Below are positions 13,581-20,863 of a stretch of 64,000 nucleotides of DNA, in pieces. The DNA is from a virus. Each line of letters opens with the position of its first letter. The first letter of the stretch is position 1. The notes beneath the pieces are model-generated. The model did no database searches. It worked only from the letters and a program-made list of their open reading frames with translations, and was not told where the DNA came from. The DNA is taken from the IMG/VR virus record IMGVR_UViG_3300034073_004109, positions 1 through 64,000 of that record, one strand, 5' to 3'. The position numbers were made by a program, and so were the translations under genes.

Positions 13581-13606
13581 GCCGCTCCAGTGAGGGCGGC
13601 TTTTTT
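13581..13606 (+). terminator. Rho-independent terminator after the primase-helicase
   Basis: GCCGC (from 13581) pairs with GCGGC (ending 13600), with CTC/GAG able to extend the stem, then TTTTTT at 13601-13606. It closes the primase unit. Confidence 0.8.
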
Positions 13607-13649
13607 GTGCTTGCTCGTCACAGCGTCACGCAATCAGGAAGACCTGGCG

Positions 13650-13844
13650 TCACGCTGCATCACCTGCAGCAGCGTGAGTCTTAGCCCGTGCCGGGGCGTG
13701 CTAGGCGATTCCTACCCTCTCTTTATTCGGCTTACGCCGTTCCCTCTTCTCCCTCTTCCTGCTTTTCCCACTCCGCGTCGTCCTCGCTACGATGACTCGT
13801 GATACCGGTGTGGGTTTTCTTGGTTGTCCCTCTAAACCAAGAAA
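13650..13844 (+). other. Structured non-coding region with two long perfect hairpins
   Basis: The 490 bases between the primase-helicase and the next gene hold no convincing gene. Besides the terminator they contain TCACGCTGC (13650-13658) pairing with GCAGCGTGA (13669-13677), and TTTCTTGGTT (13816-13825) pairing with AACCAAGAAA (13835-13844). The second hairpin is followed by GGGGAGG and an AT-rich stretch (AATTTAATTTAG). CTTGC-AAAAA-GCAAG occurs at about 13973-13987. Candidate origin, promoter region or small RNA; the sequence does not decide. Confidence 0.45.
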
Positions 13845-14026
13845 GGGGAGGAATTTAATTTAGAAGTTGTAGAAATAGCCTGTCACCCCGTACACCCCGT
13901 CAGTCTCATTCCAGCGCAATCGATTTGCACGTACCGGGGTCTGGCACACCTGCGAGACGCCGTGACACAGTCTTGCAAAAAGCAAGACAGGGCCTACGAT
14001 CTGTGCGACGTACGCTTCATAGGGCC

Positions 14027-14335
14027 GTGCCTCAGCTGTCTCAAGACCAGTCTCATACGCTCTACAAACAAGACAGGGCGATCATTGATCAACTGCTCCA
14101 GGCGCCCACCCCCGACGCTCAGCACTGCACCGACGCCGGGCGGCTCATGATTCGCTACGACGGCTACCCCGGCTGCTACGACATCCAGCAGGACCTGCAG
14201 CGCTGCCTCGCTCGCTGGCAGATGTCACGCGATGACCTCAACCGCCGCTGCCGCTCCCTCTGGGCTGGCGGCTGGCGCCCCGCCATCGTCGATGCCATAG
14301 AGGTCGGCTCAGGCGCTGACGTCAACGCCGCCTGA
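14027..14335 (+). CDS. Unknown protein, 102 aa, GTG start
   Basis: GTG 14027 (preceded by AGGG) is chosen because sequence before it looks non-coding. The protein runs AIIDQLLQAPTPDAQHCTD, then IRYDGYPGCYDIQQDLQRC, then a basic helix (SRDDLNRRCRSLW). Five cysteines. No family recognised. Convergent with the membrane protein at 14336. Confidence 0.5.
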   Translation: MPQLSQDQSHTLYKQDRAIIDQLLQAPTPDAQHCTDAGRLMIRYDGYPGCYDIQQDLQRCLARWQMSRDDLNRRCRSLWAGGWRPAIVDAIEVGSGADVNAA

Positions 14336-14542
14336 TCAGCGACGCTCCAGCTCTCGCAGCCGAATTTCGTGGTCGCCGACGCGGCCTTCCAGGCCCTGGA
14401 TGTCCTTTGACAGGTCGGTCCGCAGCATCTGCACTTCGCGCAAGATCGCATCCATGCCGCGCTGCATCTTGCCCTGCTCAAAGGCCATACGCCAAAGTGC
14501 ACCTACTGCAGCAACGCCGATCACGGCTGCGACTTCGACCAC
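14336..14542 (-). CDS. Membrane-anchored coiled-coil protein (holin- or spanin-like), 68 aa
   Basis: N-terminal hydrophobic segment (VEVAAVIGVAAVGALWRMAF, residues 2-21) is followed by a heptad-rich coiled coil (ILREVQMLRTDLSKDIQGLE, then HEIRLRELERR). The layout resembles small phage holin-associated or XhlA-like proteins. No lysis genes are adjacent, so the role is uncertain. It is the only minus-strand gene between 10.9 and 20.5 kb. Confidence 0.5.
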   Translation of the reverse strand: MVEVAAVIGVAAVGALWRMAFEQGKMQRGMDAILREVQMLRTDLSKDIQGLEGRVGDHEIRLRELERR

Positions 14543-14580
14543 GCCACGGCGTCAGAGGCTCTCACTAAGTATAGAAATTC

Positions 14581-15261
14581 ATGGCCAACGGATTCCTTCC
14601 ATCCTTGCGAGAAGTCAAGGGCCCCCCTCATGTTTTCCTGCCTGTCCACCCTGCACCGATTCTCCAAGCCTCCTACCCGGATTCCCGCCAATTCAACAAG
14701 GCACTTGCGGAGCTGATTGAGTCATCGTCCCCCATCGTCAATGAAGGGAACCCCGGGCTCAAGATCTTCTTTGATGGCGAATCCGTACTACTGCGCTCTT
14801 GCTTCTCTGAATTCCGCGCCTGGGTCGAAGGCCTGGCCAAGGTCTTTGCCACAGAGGCCCTGGGGCTAGACGCATCTTCCGGATTCACCGTGACCGATAG
14901 CTGGGTCAATGAGACCCGCGATGGCGGCTTCCAGCAACCCCATATCCACACCAATTCATTCATTTCCGGCACTTACTACATCAAGAGATCCGCCGGTCAC
15001 TCGCCCATCGTCTTCGCCAATCCCCGCCGCAACGCAGTTCCCACTACTCCCAGCCTCTCCCTGCGCACCGTTAGCCATACACCATTCAATTCAGATGCTG
15101 TGATTGCGCCGGATGTGGGAGACATCCTGCTCTGGGAGTCGCACCAACTGCACGGTTACCCACCCTCAGCGCCGGGCAGGCAAAGCCTTTCCATGAACCT
15201 GATGCCCTTGACAACATCCAATGGCGTGTATGGGTTCCACGCCACTGCAGTTCAGCCTTAA
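14581..15261 (+). CDS. 2-oxoglutarate/Fe(II) oxygenase, 226 aa
   Basis: ATG 14581. The core pattern is that of the 2OG-Fe(II) oxygenase group frequent in cyanophages (Pfam 2OG-FeII_Oxy_5): SWVNETRDGGFQQPHIHTNS with H121 and H123, SGTYYIKR, then GDILLWESHQLHGYPP with H191 as the distal iron ligand and R200 for 2OG binding, followed by SLSMNL. Such enzymes hydroxylate proteins, nucleobases or small molecules; the substrate cannot be read from sequence. It is followed 26 bases later by dCMP deaminase, so a nucleotide or DNA-modification role deserves consideration. Confidence 0.75.
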   Translation: MANGFLPSLREVKGPPHVFLPVHPAPILQASYPDSRQFNKALAELIESSSPIVNEGNPGLKIFFDGESVLLRSCFSEFRAWVEGLAKVFATEALGLDASSGFTVTDSWVNETRDGGFQQPHIHTNSFISGTYYIKRSAGHSPIVFANPRRNAVPTTPSLSLRTVSHTPFNSDAVIAPDVGDILLWESHQLHGYPPSAPGRQSLSMNLMPLTTSNGVYGFHATAVQP

Positions 15262-15287
15262 CGCTTACTCCAGATTTCACAATCACC

Positions 15288-15836
15288 ATGGACAACCTCA
15301 AGCCACCCCGTCCGCCCAAGCACTGGGACCAGCGCTTTCTTGTCATCGCCTCTCACGTTGCCGGCTGGTCGAAAGACCCCAGTACCAAAGTGGGTGCCGT
15401 CGCGGTTCGCGATCGCCGCATCCTGGCGACCGGCTTCAACGGCCTCCCGGTCGGGGTTGCCGATAGCGAGACACGTCTCATGAATCGAGACATCCGTCTC
15501 AGCATGACCACCCATGCCGAGATGAACTGCATTGCCTACGCCGCCCGCAACGGCGTTTGCCTCGCTGGCGCCACGATGTACGTCTGGCCGCTCATGACCT
15601 GCGCTACCTGCGCGGCCATGCTCATCCAGGCCGACATCACCAAAGTCGTTGTTCCCGATTTTGTCGAGCCCCTCCGCTGGCAGGAGAGCTTTGGCCTAGC
15701 CCGCGAGATGTTCATTGAGGCCGGCGTTGCCGTGCATCGCATCCCCATCAAGGGCCCGATCAACCCGATCATCGAAGAAGACGGCGATCACGCCGACGAG
15801 CTTGAGTCGTTGGGCTTGCAATGTCTTGCAGAGTGA
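15288..15836 (+). CDS. dcd: dCMP deaminase, 182 aa
   Basis: Zinc deaminase motifs are present: THAEMN (H76, A77, E78) and TCATC (C105, C108), with DPSTKVGAV upstream, as in ComE/dCMP deaminases. The enzyme converts dCMP to dUMP, which feeds thymidylate synthesis; ThyX is encoded at 18.0 kb in the same plus-strand series. Length is normal for phage enzymes (150-190). Residue P in the usual PCxxC is replaced by T. The gene symbol is generic. Confidence 0.85.
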   Translation: MDNLKPPRPPKHWDQRFLVIASHVAGWSKDPSTKVGAVAVRDRRILATGFNGLPVGVADSETRLMNRDIRLSMTTHAEMNCIAYAARNGVCLAGATMYVWPLMTCATCAAMLIQADITKVVVPDFVEPLRWQESFGLAREMFIEAGVAVHRIPIKGPINPIIEEDGDHADELESLGLQCLAE

Positions 15837-15867
15837 CTACCCTGGCGTGCGTTGATCACTCCTTGGT

Positions 15868-16122
15868 ATGGCTTCTCTCCGTCTCGGGGAGCGCGTCACG
15901 CACGCAGTTGATGGGCGCAGTGCTCTGATCATCGGCAAGGCCGAGGCCGCTGGCTGGAACCGCGCCCTGATCCTGGTCGCCATTGAAGGCAGTACACGCA
16001 ACGAGTACTGGCCCTTGCGTCACGTCGTCTCGCGCCCCAAGCGAGAACAAGTGCCCGCTTTGGGTGGTCGCTTTCAACCACCCAAGGGCTTTCCCTTGAT
16101 TCCTGCTGCAGCCCAATCATGA
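15868..16122 (+). CDS. Small beta-rich protein, 84 aa
   Basis: Starts MASLRLGERVTHAVDGRSAL and contains LILVAIEGSTRNEYWPLRHV, suggesting a small SH3/KOW-like barrel similar in layout to the next gene (GDRV...E..VSVLWDGD). Its stop overlaps the next start by four bases. The two may be a diverged pair. Function unknown. Confidence 0.55.
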   Translation: MASLRLGERVTHAVDGRSALIIGKAEAAGWNRALILVAIEGSTRNEYWPLRHVVSRPKREQVPALGGRFQPPKGFPLIPAAAQS

Positions 16123-16412
16123 GCAAACCCAAGGCGCCGACGCTTCAGATCGGCGATCGCGTTCGCGAGCGCGACTCACTCAAGATGTTCATTGCCAAGC
16201 CCACCTCTCCGGGGTTCGCGATTGCGCGCGACATCGTTAAATCCGAGCGTCGCGGCGAGATCGTCGCGATCGAGACGCGCAAGGCGGCGAACGGCAGCGC
16301 CTACACCTACGTCAGCGTTCTTTGGGACGGCGATCACCGCCCGAAAACCCATGCACGCCAGCGCATTGAGCTCGCCCCCGTTGATTCGGCACCAGCCGAT
16401 ACATTGCTTTAA
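16119..16412 (+). CDS. KOW/SH3-like small protein, 97 aa
   Basis: IGDRVRERDSLKMFIAK, then RRGEIVAIETRKA and YTYVSVLWDGDHRPKTHARQ form a strand pattern like small SH3/KOW domains, which bind nucleic acid or protein. ATG 16119 overlaps the previous stop. Tentative fold call only. Confidence 0.55.
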   Translation: MSKPKAPTLQIGDRVRERDSLKMFIAKPTSPGFAIARDIVKSERRGEIVAIETRKAANGSAYTYVSVLWDGDHRPKTHARQRIELAPVDSAPADTLL

Positions 16413-16427
16413 GCATGCTTCTTTGCA

Positions 16428-17105
16428 ATGGGGCACTGGCAACTCCCTCCCAATCTTCACGCTCAGATTGAAGGGGGACCCATTTGCCCTTTTGCTGATC
16501 ATTCACTGGGCTCCCGCGACGGCCGCATCCCCCGCTATACCGATAGCCATGCCTGCGTCCGCTGCGTCAGCTCATTGACGGAAGGGCGCCTCAGCCTGGA
16601 CGTCCATCGAATCCATAAGTCGTTCAGGCGCCGGTTCCTCGAGTTCTGGAGCTTCGTCGATATCGATGACCCCGAGGGGTGCTGGGAGTGGCGCGGGCTG
16701 ATCCATTCCCGCCACGGCACGTCTTATTTCTCATTTCCGCGCTTCTGGACCAGCAATCAACAATGGAGTGCCCCGCGCGTTGCTGCCTGGCTGACGTGGG
16801 GTGACATCGGTCGACTACCCGTCAAGACCGTCTGCGGCAATCCCAACTGCTGCAACCCGTTGCACATCCGAGTCAGGGGCGTTCCCCACTACTTCCATAA
16901 CCGCCATATCCAGGCCATCGATCTGGAATTCAACTCCCACAAACTCATCAACGAAACCCAGTCGTTCCTACTAACCACGCGCGATCGAGACCCCAAGCGC
17001 TTCGAGAAGCTGGAGAAAAGCAACAAGCTCTGGATTGAGTCACGCCTGAACTCAGACGGACCGGTAGACGTGCGTGCGCTCGCTAAACAGGAGGGAACGG
17101 AATAG
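16428..17105 (+). CDS. HNH-type homing-endonuclease-like protein lacking the first His, 225 aa
   Basis: N-terminal CPFADHSLGSRDGR and HACVRCV resemble the zinc-binding arm found ahead of some phage HNH nucleases. The core FWSFVDIDDPEGCWEWRG, then PRVAAWLTWGDIG, then VCGNPNCCNPLHIRVRG aligns with HNH endonucleases of the CWEW...HR.AY...LVLH.CDNP.CVNP.HL type. At the place of the HNH histidine (LVLHxC) the sequence reads KTVC, and the HR before it is PR, so two usual histidines are lost. It may be inactive or a DNA-binding relic. It sits alone between small genes, typical for a mobile nuclease gene. Confidence 0.6.
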   Translation: MGHWQLPPNLHAQIEGGPICPFADHSLGSRDGRIPRYTDSHACVRCVSSLTEGRLSLDVHRIHKSFRRRFLEFWSFVDIDDPEGCWEWRGLIHSRHGTSYFSFPRFWTSNQQWSAPRVAAWLTWGDIGRLPVKTVCGNPNCCNPLHIRVRGVPHYFHNRHIQAIDLEFNSHKLINETQSFLLTTRDRDPKRFEKLEKSNKLWIESRLNSDGPVDVRALAKQEGTE

Positions 17106-17153
17106 CGGCAGTTTCTATGATGAACGCATTACATACGGCCTCCTTCTTGCGTC

Positions 17154-17945
17154 ATGAGTAGCTGGGAAAAGGAACTCAGGGACAAGGCCAAGGTTCAGGC
17201 CGAGAAGGTGATCCGCAGGGCTGCCAAGGACGGCAAGATCACGAAGAAGGATTTCAGGGATGTCGCTGAGCGGACATTCCCCCTCTCGGGCAGCGCTCTC
17301 AACAACACGTACATGGCGAACGAGATCGCCCGTGCGCTCAAGAAAGATCCCACTCTCAGAATTGGCAAGAAGTCAGCCGAAGTTACAGGCGTCAGGCTGA
17401 ACAAGCGCGGGCAGTTGACCCACGAATTCCCGGAAGACCAGACCGCAAATTTCAACGGCAATAGCAGCCCTGTCACCTTCCCCGGCCGAGGAAGCTACGA
17501 CAAGGGCTCTGCGAACTGGGTTCAAAACTCCAGGGGCTCGTACACCTACATCGGTGACATCCCGAGCCGCGTCAAGAAAGAAGACCCAGCCAATCCCGAC
17601 CCCACTCAGGATCCCACCCAAGATCCCACTCAAGATCCCACTCAGGGCTCCAACGACGGCCCCGGTCAAGACGACTCCGGCACCTACGGCGGTGGCTACA
17701 CAACTGGTGGCAGCATCCATTTCAATCCTGGCGAGGACATGATTGCCTCCGTTGCCCAATACGGCAACGACGCCACCGATGACTATTTCCGGCGATTCCT
17801 GCCTGAGTCTTACGCCGTTGCCACGCGTGGCGCCCAAGAAATCGGAGACTCGGGTCGCTTCCACCTGGATAATTTCGTCGGCAAGGTTCCCTCTCTTGGC
17901 GACGGGAAAGACCTGTTTAAGTATTACAAAAAGAGGATTGGCTGA
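17154..17945 (+). CDS. Probable virion or accessory protein with DPTQ repeats, 263 aa
   Basis: Basic helical N-terminus (MSSWEKELRDKAKVQAEKVI), a middle part (residues about 95-135) rich in Asn, Ser, Gly, a linker of four DPTQ units at about 149-163, then a glycine-rich and a helical tail (DDYFRRFLPESYAVATRGAQ; DLFKYYKKRIG). Proteins with such linkers are common in phage virions, but this one is far from the structural cluster. No family recognised. Confidence 0.5.
   Translation: MSSWEKELRDKAKVQAEKVIRRAAKDGKITKKDFRDVAERTFPLSGSALNNTYMANEIARALKKDPTLRIGKKSAEVTGVRLNKRGQLTHEFPEDQTANFNGNSSPVTFPGRGSYDKGSANWVQNSRGSYTYIGDIPSRVKKEDPANPDPTQDPTQDPTQDPTQGSNDGPGQDDSGTYGGGYTTGGSIHFNPGEDMIASVAQYGNDATDDYFRRFLPESYAVATRGAQEIGDSGRFHLDNFVGKVPSLGDGKDLFKYYKKRIG
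17602..17646 (+). repeat. In-frame 12-bp tandem repeats (DPTQ)
   Basis: About four copies of a 12-bp unit close to ATCCCACTCAAG follow each other inside the gene at 17154-17945 and encode the DPTQ linker. Copy number may vary between isolates. Confidence 0.7.
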
Positions 17946-18028
17946 TTCTGCAGATCCCATCCCGCTGTGCGACAGAGCTTGCGCAGTGACGGAGCAGTCA
18001 TTACTCTCTGCTTACCCGCCCCTGTCGC

Positions 18029-18742
18029 TTGACTGGCTTGTTTCGCGCGCAAACCGTTGCGGCCACCGAGATGCCGCAGCGTGTTGCTTACATCGCGCTC
18101 CATACTGACTACTCCGAGGACTTCGCTCCAGCTACCGACCTGAGTGAGGATCGCTGCGGCGAGATCGTTGTTGAGCGCCTGCTCAAGGGCAACCGTGGTC
18201 ACTACGGCCCCCTCGAGCACCCTTCGCTGTCTGTACTGATCTGCGCTGACCACAACACCATCGTGCAGATGCGGACACATCGCATTGGCATGAGCTTCGA
18301 TGTTCAGTCGATGCGCTACACAGGCGAGCGCCTGATGCGCGTTGCTCGCCGCGAGATCCCCCCTGAAGACGTCTTCTACGTTCGCCAACCCGGCACCTAC
18401 TGGGATCGTCAAGGTGATCGCTACACCTGGAGTGCCGACGACGCCGAAGAGGCGCACGCAATCGCCCTGTCATCGGCAATCGACTACGCCCGTCTGCGGG
18501 ACAAAGGTGTTTCTGAAGAACACGCCAGGCAGGTTCTGGTGACCTCTTACTACCAGAACGCCATGGTTACCGGCAATCTCCGATCCTGGCTGCACATGCT
18601 TGATGTCCGCCTAAAAAGTGATGCTCAATCAGAGATCCGCCATCTAATGGAGCTGATCTCAACAGAGGTTCAGCGCTGGGCGCCCGAAGTCCACGGCTGG
18701 TGGGCGAACAACCGCAAGGGCAAAGCACAGCTCGCACCTTGA
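18029..18742 (+). CDS. thyX: Flavin-dependent thymidylate synthase ThyX, 237 aa
   Basis: ThyX makes dTMP from dUMP using FAD and methylenetetrahydrofolate. The signature region reads THRIGMSFDVQSMRYTGER (83-101), the cyanobacterial form of RHRxxSxNExSxRY; HYGPLEH (58-64) and the C-terminal SWLHMLDVRLKSDAQSEIRH match as well. The TTG start at 18029 keeps the first beta strand (LFRAQTVAATEMPQRV); ATG 18071 would remove it. With dCMP deaminase at 15.3 kb it forms a dCMP to dTMP route. The RHR triad is THR here, as I recall for some marine cyanobacterial enzymes. Confidence 0.85.
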   Translation: MTGLFRAQTVAATEMPQRVAYIALHTDYSEDFAPATDLSEDRCGEIVVERLLKGNRGHYGPLEHPSLSVLICADHNTIVQMRTHRIGMSFDVQSMRYTGERLMRVARREIPPEDVFYVRQPGTYWDRQGDRYTWSADDAEEAHAIALSSAIDYARLRDKGVSEEHARQVLVTSYYQNAMVTGNLRSWLHMLDVRLKSDAQSEIRHLMELISTEVQRWAPEVHGWWANNRKGKAQLAP

Positions 18743-18743
18743 C

Positions 18744-18995
18744 ATGTTCTCCAACGATTCCGATCAGTCTCTAGCAGACTTCATTAACAGCTTCGATACA
18801 GCAGAGGATCTCCCTGCTCTCGAGGTCCATCACCTGTTTGACAAGCTCATCCAGTCTCACGGCCTCCTCAGCGAAGTTGTCGATTACCTCCAGCAGGACA
18901 ACTTTGATCCCGAACTGCAGGGCATGATCAAAGCCGCCGAGCAACTCACGGATTTCATCGTCATCACCTTCCAACAGCGCATGCCCCATGACTAG
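18744..18995 (+). CDS. Unknown acidic helical protein, 83 aa
   Basis: ATG 18744, directly after the thyX stop. Acidic and helical (LFDKLIQSHGLLSEVVDYLQ; IKAAEQLTDFIVITFQQRM). The stop overlaps the next start by eight bases. Family unknown. Confidence 0.6.
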   Translation: MFSNDSDQSLADFINSFDTAEDLPALEVHHLFDKLIQSHGLLSEVVDYLQQDNFDPELQGMIKAAEQLTDFIVITFQQRMPHD

Positions 18996-19431
18996 GCCTT
19001 CTCGTTTTGAACTGCTCAGCAAGTTCTTCCCCGAGCTCAAGCAGCCTGGAACCCAAGGAGACAAAGAGGCTTCACTGCGTTTCAACACGCTGGCGTGTGA
19101 GGCGATCCTTGCCGATCAACTGCATCTCTTTGATATCGGGTTTCGGCACAACGGTCCAGGACTTCTGTGCGTGCGCCTCCGTGACGGCGCTCAATGCAGT
19201 GAATACCTGCCTGTTGATGACCTGCGAGTTGACCAGGCGGAAGCCAAGCGAGCTGGCGACAGCGATGTCGAGCAGTTCCTCGCTGATGCCATCTCCCAGA
19301 TCGGCTCCACCAATTTCGAGAAGTGCGGGCTTGTCCTGCTTATCGACAACAGCTCGATGCAAGTCTTCCCGATCGATCGTGACTATCCGGCCCGGGCAAT
19401 CCAGGCCATGCTCGAAGAATTTGCTGCTTGA
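18988..19431 (+). CDS. Unknown protein, 147 aa
   Basis: ATG 18988. Mixed alpha/beta: RFNTLACEAILADQLHLFDI, CVRLRDGAQCSEYLPVDD, then FEKCGLVLLIDNSSMQVFPI and a final helix. It lies between an acidic small protein and a methyltransferase-like gene, in a coupled series. No motif recognised. Confidence 0.6.
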   Translation: MTRPSRFELLSKFFPELKQPGTQGDKEASLRFNTLACEAILADQLHLFDIGFRHNGPGLLCVRLRDGAQCSEYLPVDDLRVDQAEAKRAGDSDVEQFLADAISQIGSTNFEKCGLVLLIDNSSMQVFPIDRDYPARAIQAMLEEFAA

Positions 19432-19434
19432 CCG

Positions 19435-20055
19435 ATGGGTGAACAACACAGGGCCCGCCTTGCTCCGCCCCAGGACTTCGTGCTTGCAGCACGCTCGGTC
19501 ATGGGCGCCATCGACTTCGATGCCTTCGCGAATTCCGATATCAACAGGCTCGTTCAGGCCAGTCGTTTTCACGACCGTGACAAAGACGACCTCGAGCTTC
19601 TCCTCTCTCAACCATGGGATCTGCCAGGAGACAAGCGCGTGCTTGTCGCCCCTCCCATGAGCGCCGTGCTCTCCAGGCGCTTGATCAACAAGACCCTGCG
19701 CGAGTACCGGGCCGGTCGAGTTAATCAGGCCATGCTTTGGATCTCGCATAACGAGACCATCATCAAAGCTCCATGGCTGTGGGACTTCCCCGCCTGTATG
19801 CCATTCCGCCGCTTGCGGCCGTGCTGGTGGGACGACGAACTGGAAGTCTTCCGCAACGTCGCGCTCTCGGACTGGTCTGCTGTTTTCTACTTGCCGCCGC
19901 CCGATCCCGTCGCCGAATTCCAGAACCGTGTCTCTCGCTTTCACACCGTCTTCAGCGCACTGGGCCGCGTCGTCTTCAACGAGATGAGCGGCGAAGGTGA
20001 CTGGGAGAAGTCCTACCAGGCGCTGCAGAAAAAGCCCTACAACTACCGTGAGTAA
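19435..20055 (+). CDS. Phage N6-adenine methyltransferase-like protein, altered catalytic motif, 206 aa
   Basis: The order of elements follows the phage Dam-like family (Pfam PF05869): IDFDAFANSDINRLVQASRF corresponds to the D.DvcAs..N region, then DDLELLLSQPWDLPGDKRVL, then VAPPMS where active members have NPPY, then a helix and strands ending with SALGRVVFNEM (like grirF). The NPPY-type motif is APPM, missing the Asn/Asp and Tyr/Phe expected to bind the adenine amino group. It is therefore probably catalytically dead or has another role. The stop overlaps the start of the next gene. Confidence 0.45.
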   Translation: MGEQHRARLAPPQDFVLAARSVMGAIDFDAFANSDINRLVQASRFHDRDKDDLELLLSQPWDLPGDKRVLVAPPMSAVLSRRLINKTLREYRAGRVNQAMLWISHNETIIKAPWLWDFPACMPFRRLRPCWWDDELEVFRNVALSDWSAVFYLPPPDPVAEFQNRVSRFHTVFSALGRVVFNEMSGEGDWEKSYQALQKKPYNYRE

Positions 20056-20482
20056 GTTTCACGTACCCGGCTCTGAGTGCGCGGCAGACGAGTTCCAGGC
20101 TCCTGATGGAGCCTGGTTCAGCATCTTCCGCGCCATTGTCTTTGACTCATGGCTGATTTGGCGCGATGCCTTGCCATCTGAGCCAGAGCTGCGTGAGCAA
20201 CTCGACGGCTCAGCTTATGACTGCGTCACGGCCCTGGCCAAGCAGCTCCATCTGTTCCACCAGTCGTTGCCTTGCTACCGGGGCCTCACAATCTCACCCT
20301 TCCACGTCTCGCGTTGGTGGGATCCAACCGATAGCGATCAAGCCTGGAATTCAGGAGGCTCGGTCCTGTTTTACATGGATGACTACAGCGCTGCTGACTT
20401 GATTCGGCTATGCGTCAAGCGTCCGGGACTCAAGCTTCGGGCTGTATCGCAGCGCTACGTTGAAGCATCCTTGGTGGAGTGA
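20048..20482 (+). CDS. Unknown protein, 144 aa, GTG start
   Basis: GTG 20048 overlaps the previous TAA by eight bases (GTGAGTAA). Contains YDCVTALAKQLHLFHQSLPC, then FHVSRWWDPTDSDQAW and FYMDDYSAADLIRLCVKR. No family recognised. It ends the large plus-strand metabolic block; a short hairpin follows. Confidence 0.6.
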   Translation: MSKFHVPGSECAADEFQAPDGAWFSIFRAIVFDSWLIWRDALPSEPELREQLDGSAYDCVTALAKQLHLFHQSLPCYRGLTISPFHVSRWWDPTDSDQAWNSGGSVLFYMDDYSAADLIRLCVKRPGLKLRAVSQRYVEASLVE

Positions 20483-20483
20483 C

Positions 20484-20499
20484 TACCCAGTATTGGGTA
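20484..20499. terminator. Short hairpin between convergent genes
   Basis: TACCCA-GTAT-TGGGTA is a perfect small inverted repeat at the meeting point of a plus-strand and a minus-strand gene. There is no T-tract, so it is at best a weak terminator. Confidence 0.3.
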
Positions 20500-20500
20500 C

Positions 20501-20788
20501 TCACTCTGGTAGGACCCTGGCTTCGCTGAAGGCCTTGCGGGCGCCCAAGGCGCCACTGCCGAAGTCCTTGAAAACTTGCCGCGCCTGGGCGATGGACTGC
20601 GCGCGCTCCTGCATCACCTCCAGGCCGCGCCCGCTGTCGATGCTCCGCAAGCCGCCCGTGCTACCGCCATAGGCATTGGCTGTGTGGGCTTGGCTTCTAG
20701 CCCTGGCTTGCAGGCGCTTGGCAGTCGCATCGCGCTGGGCCTGAGCGCCTAACGAGAAACCTCGAGCTTCTTTGTATCGGCGGTCCAT
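20501..20788 (-). CDS. Unknown basic protein, probably virion-associated, 95 aa
   Basis: ATG 20788. Rich in Arg, Ala, Gln and Gly (LGAQAQRDATAKRLQARARS; AYGGSTGGLRSIDSGRG), ending with a helix. Composition resembles the small internal proteins encoded at 56-63 kb. Isolated on the minus strand upstream of the diphosphohydrolase-like gene. Function unknown. Confidence 0.5.
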   Translation of the reverse strand: MDRRYKEARGFSLGAQAQRDATAKRLQARARSQAHTANAYGGSTGGLRSIDSGRGLEVMQERAQSIAQARQVFKDFGSGALGARKAFSEARVLPE

Positions 20789-20813
20789 GGCTGCGCTCTA
20801 TCGTTCAGACCGC

Positions 20814-20842
20814 TTGCCACAGCATGGTCCTCTTCTTATCCT
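20814..20842 (+). promoter_or_regulatory. Sigma70-type promoter
   Basis: TTGCCA (20814-20819) and TATCCT (20837-20842) are separated by exactly 17 bases, 21 bases ahead of ATG 20864, which also has AAAGG as ribosome site. It would serve the diphosphohydrolase-like gene. Confidence 0.6.
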
Positions 20843-20863
20843 ACTTCCAATAACAAAGGCGCC

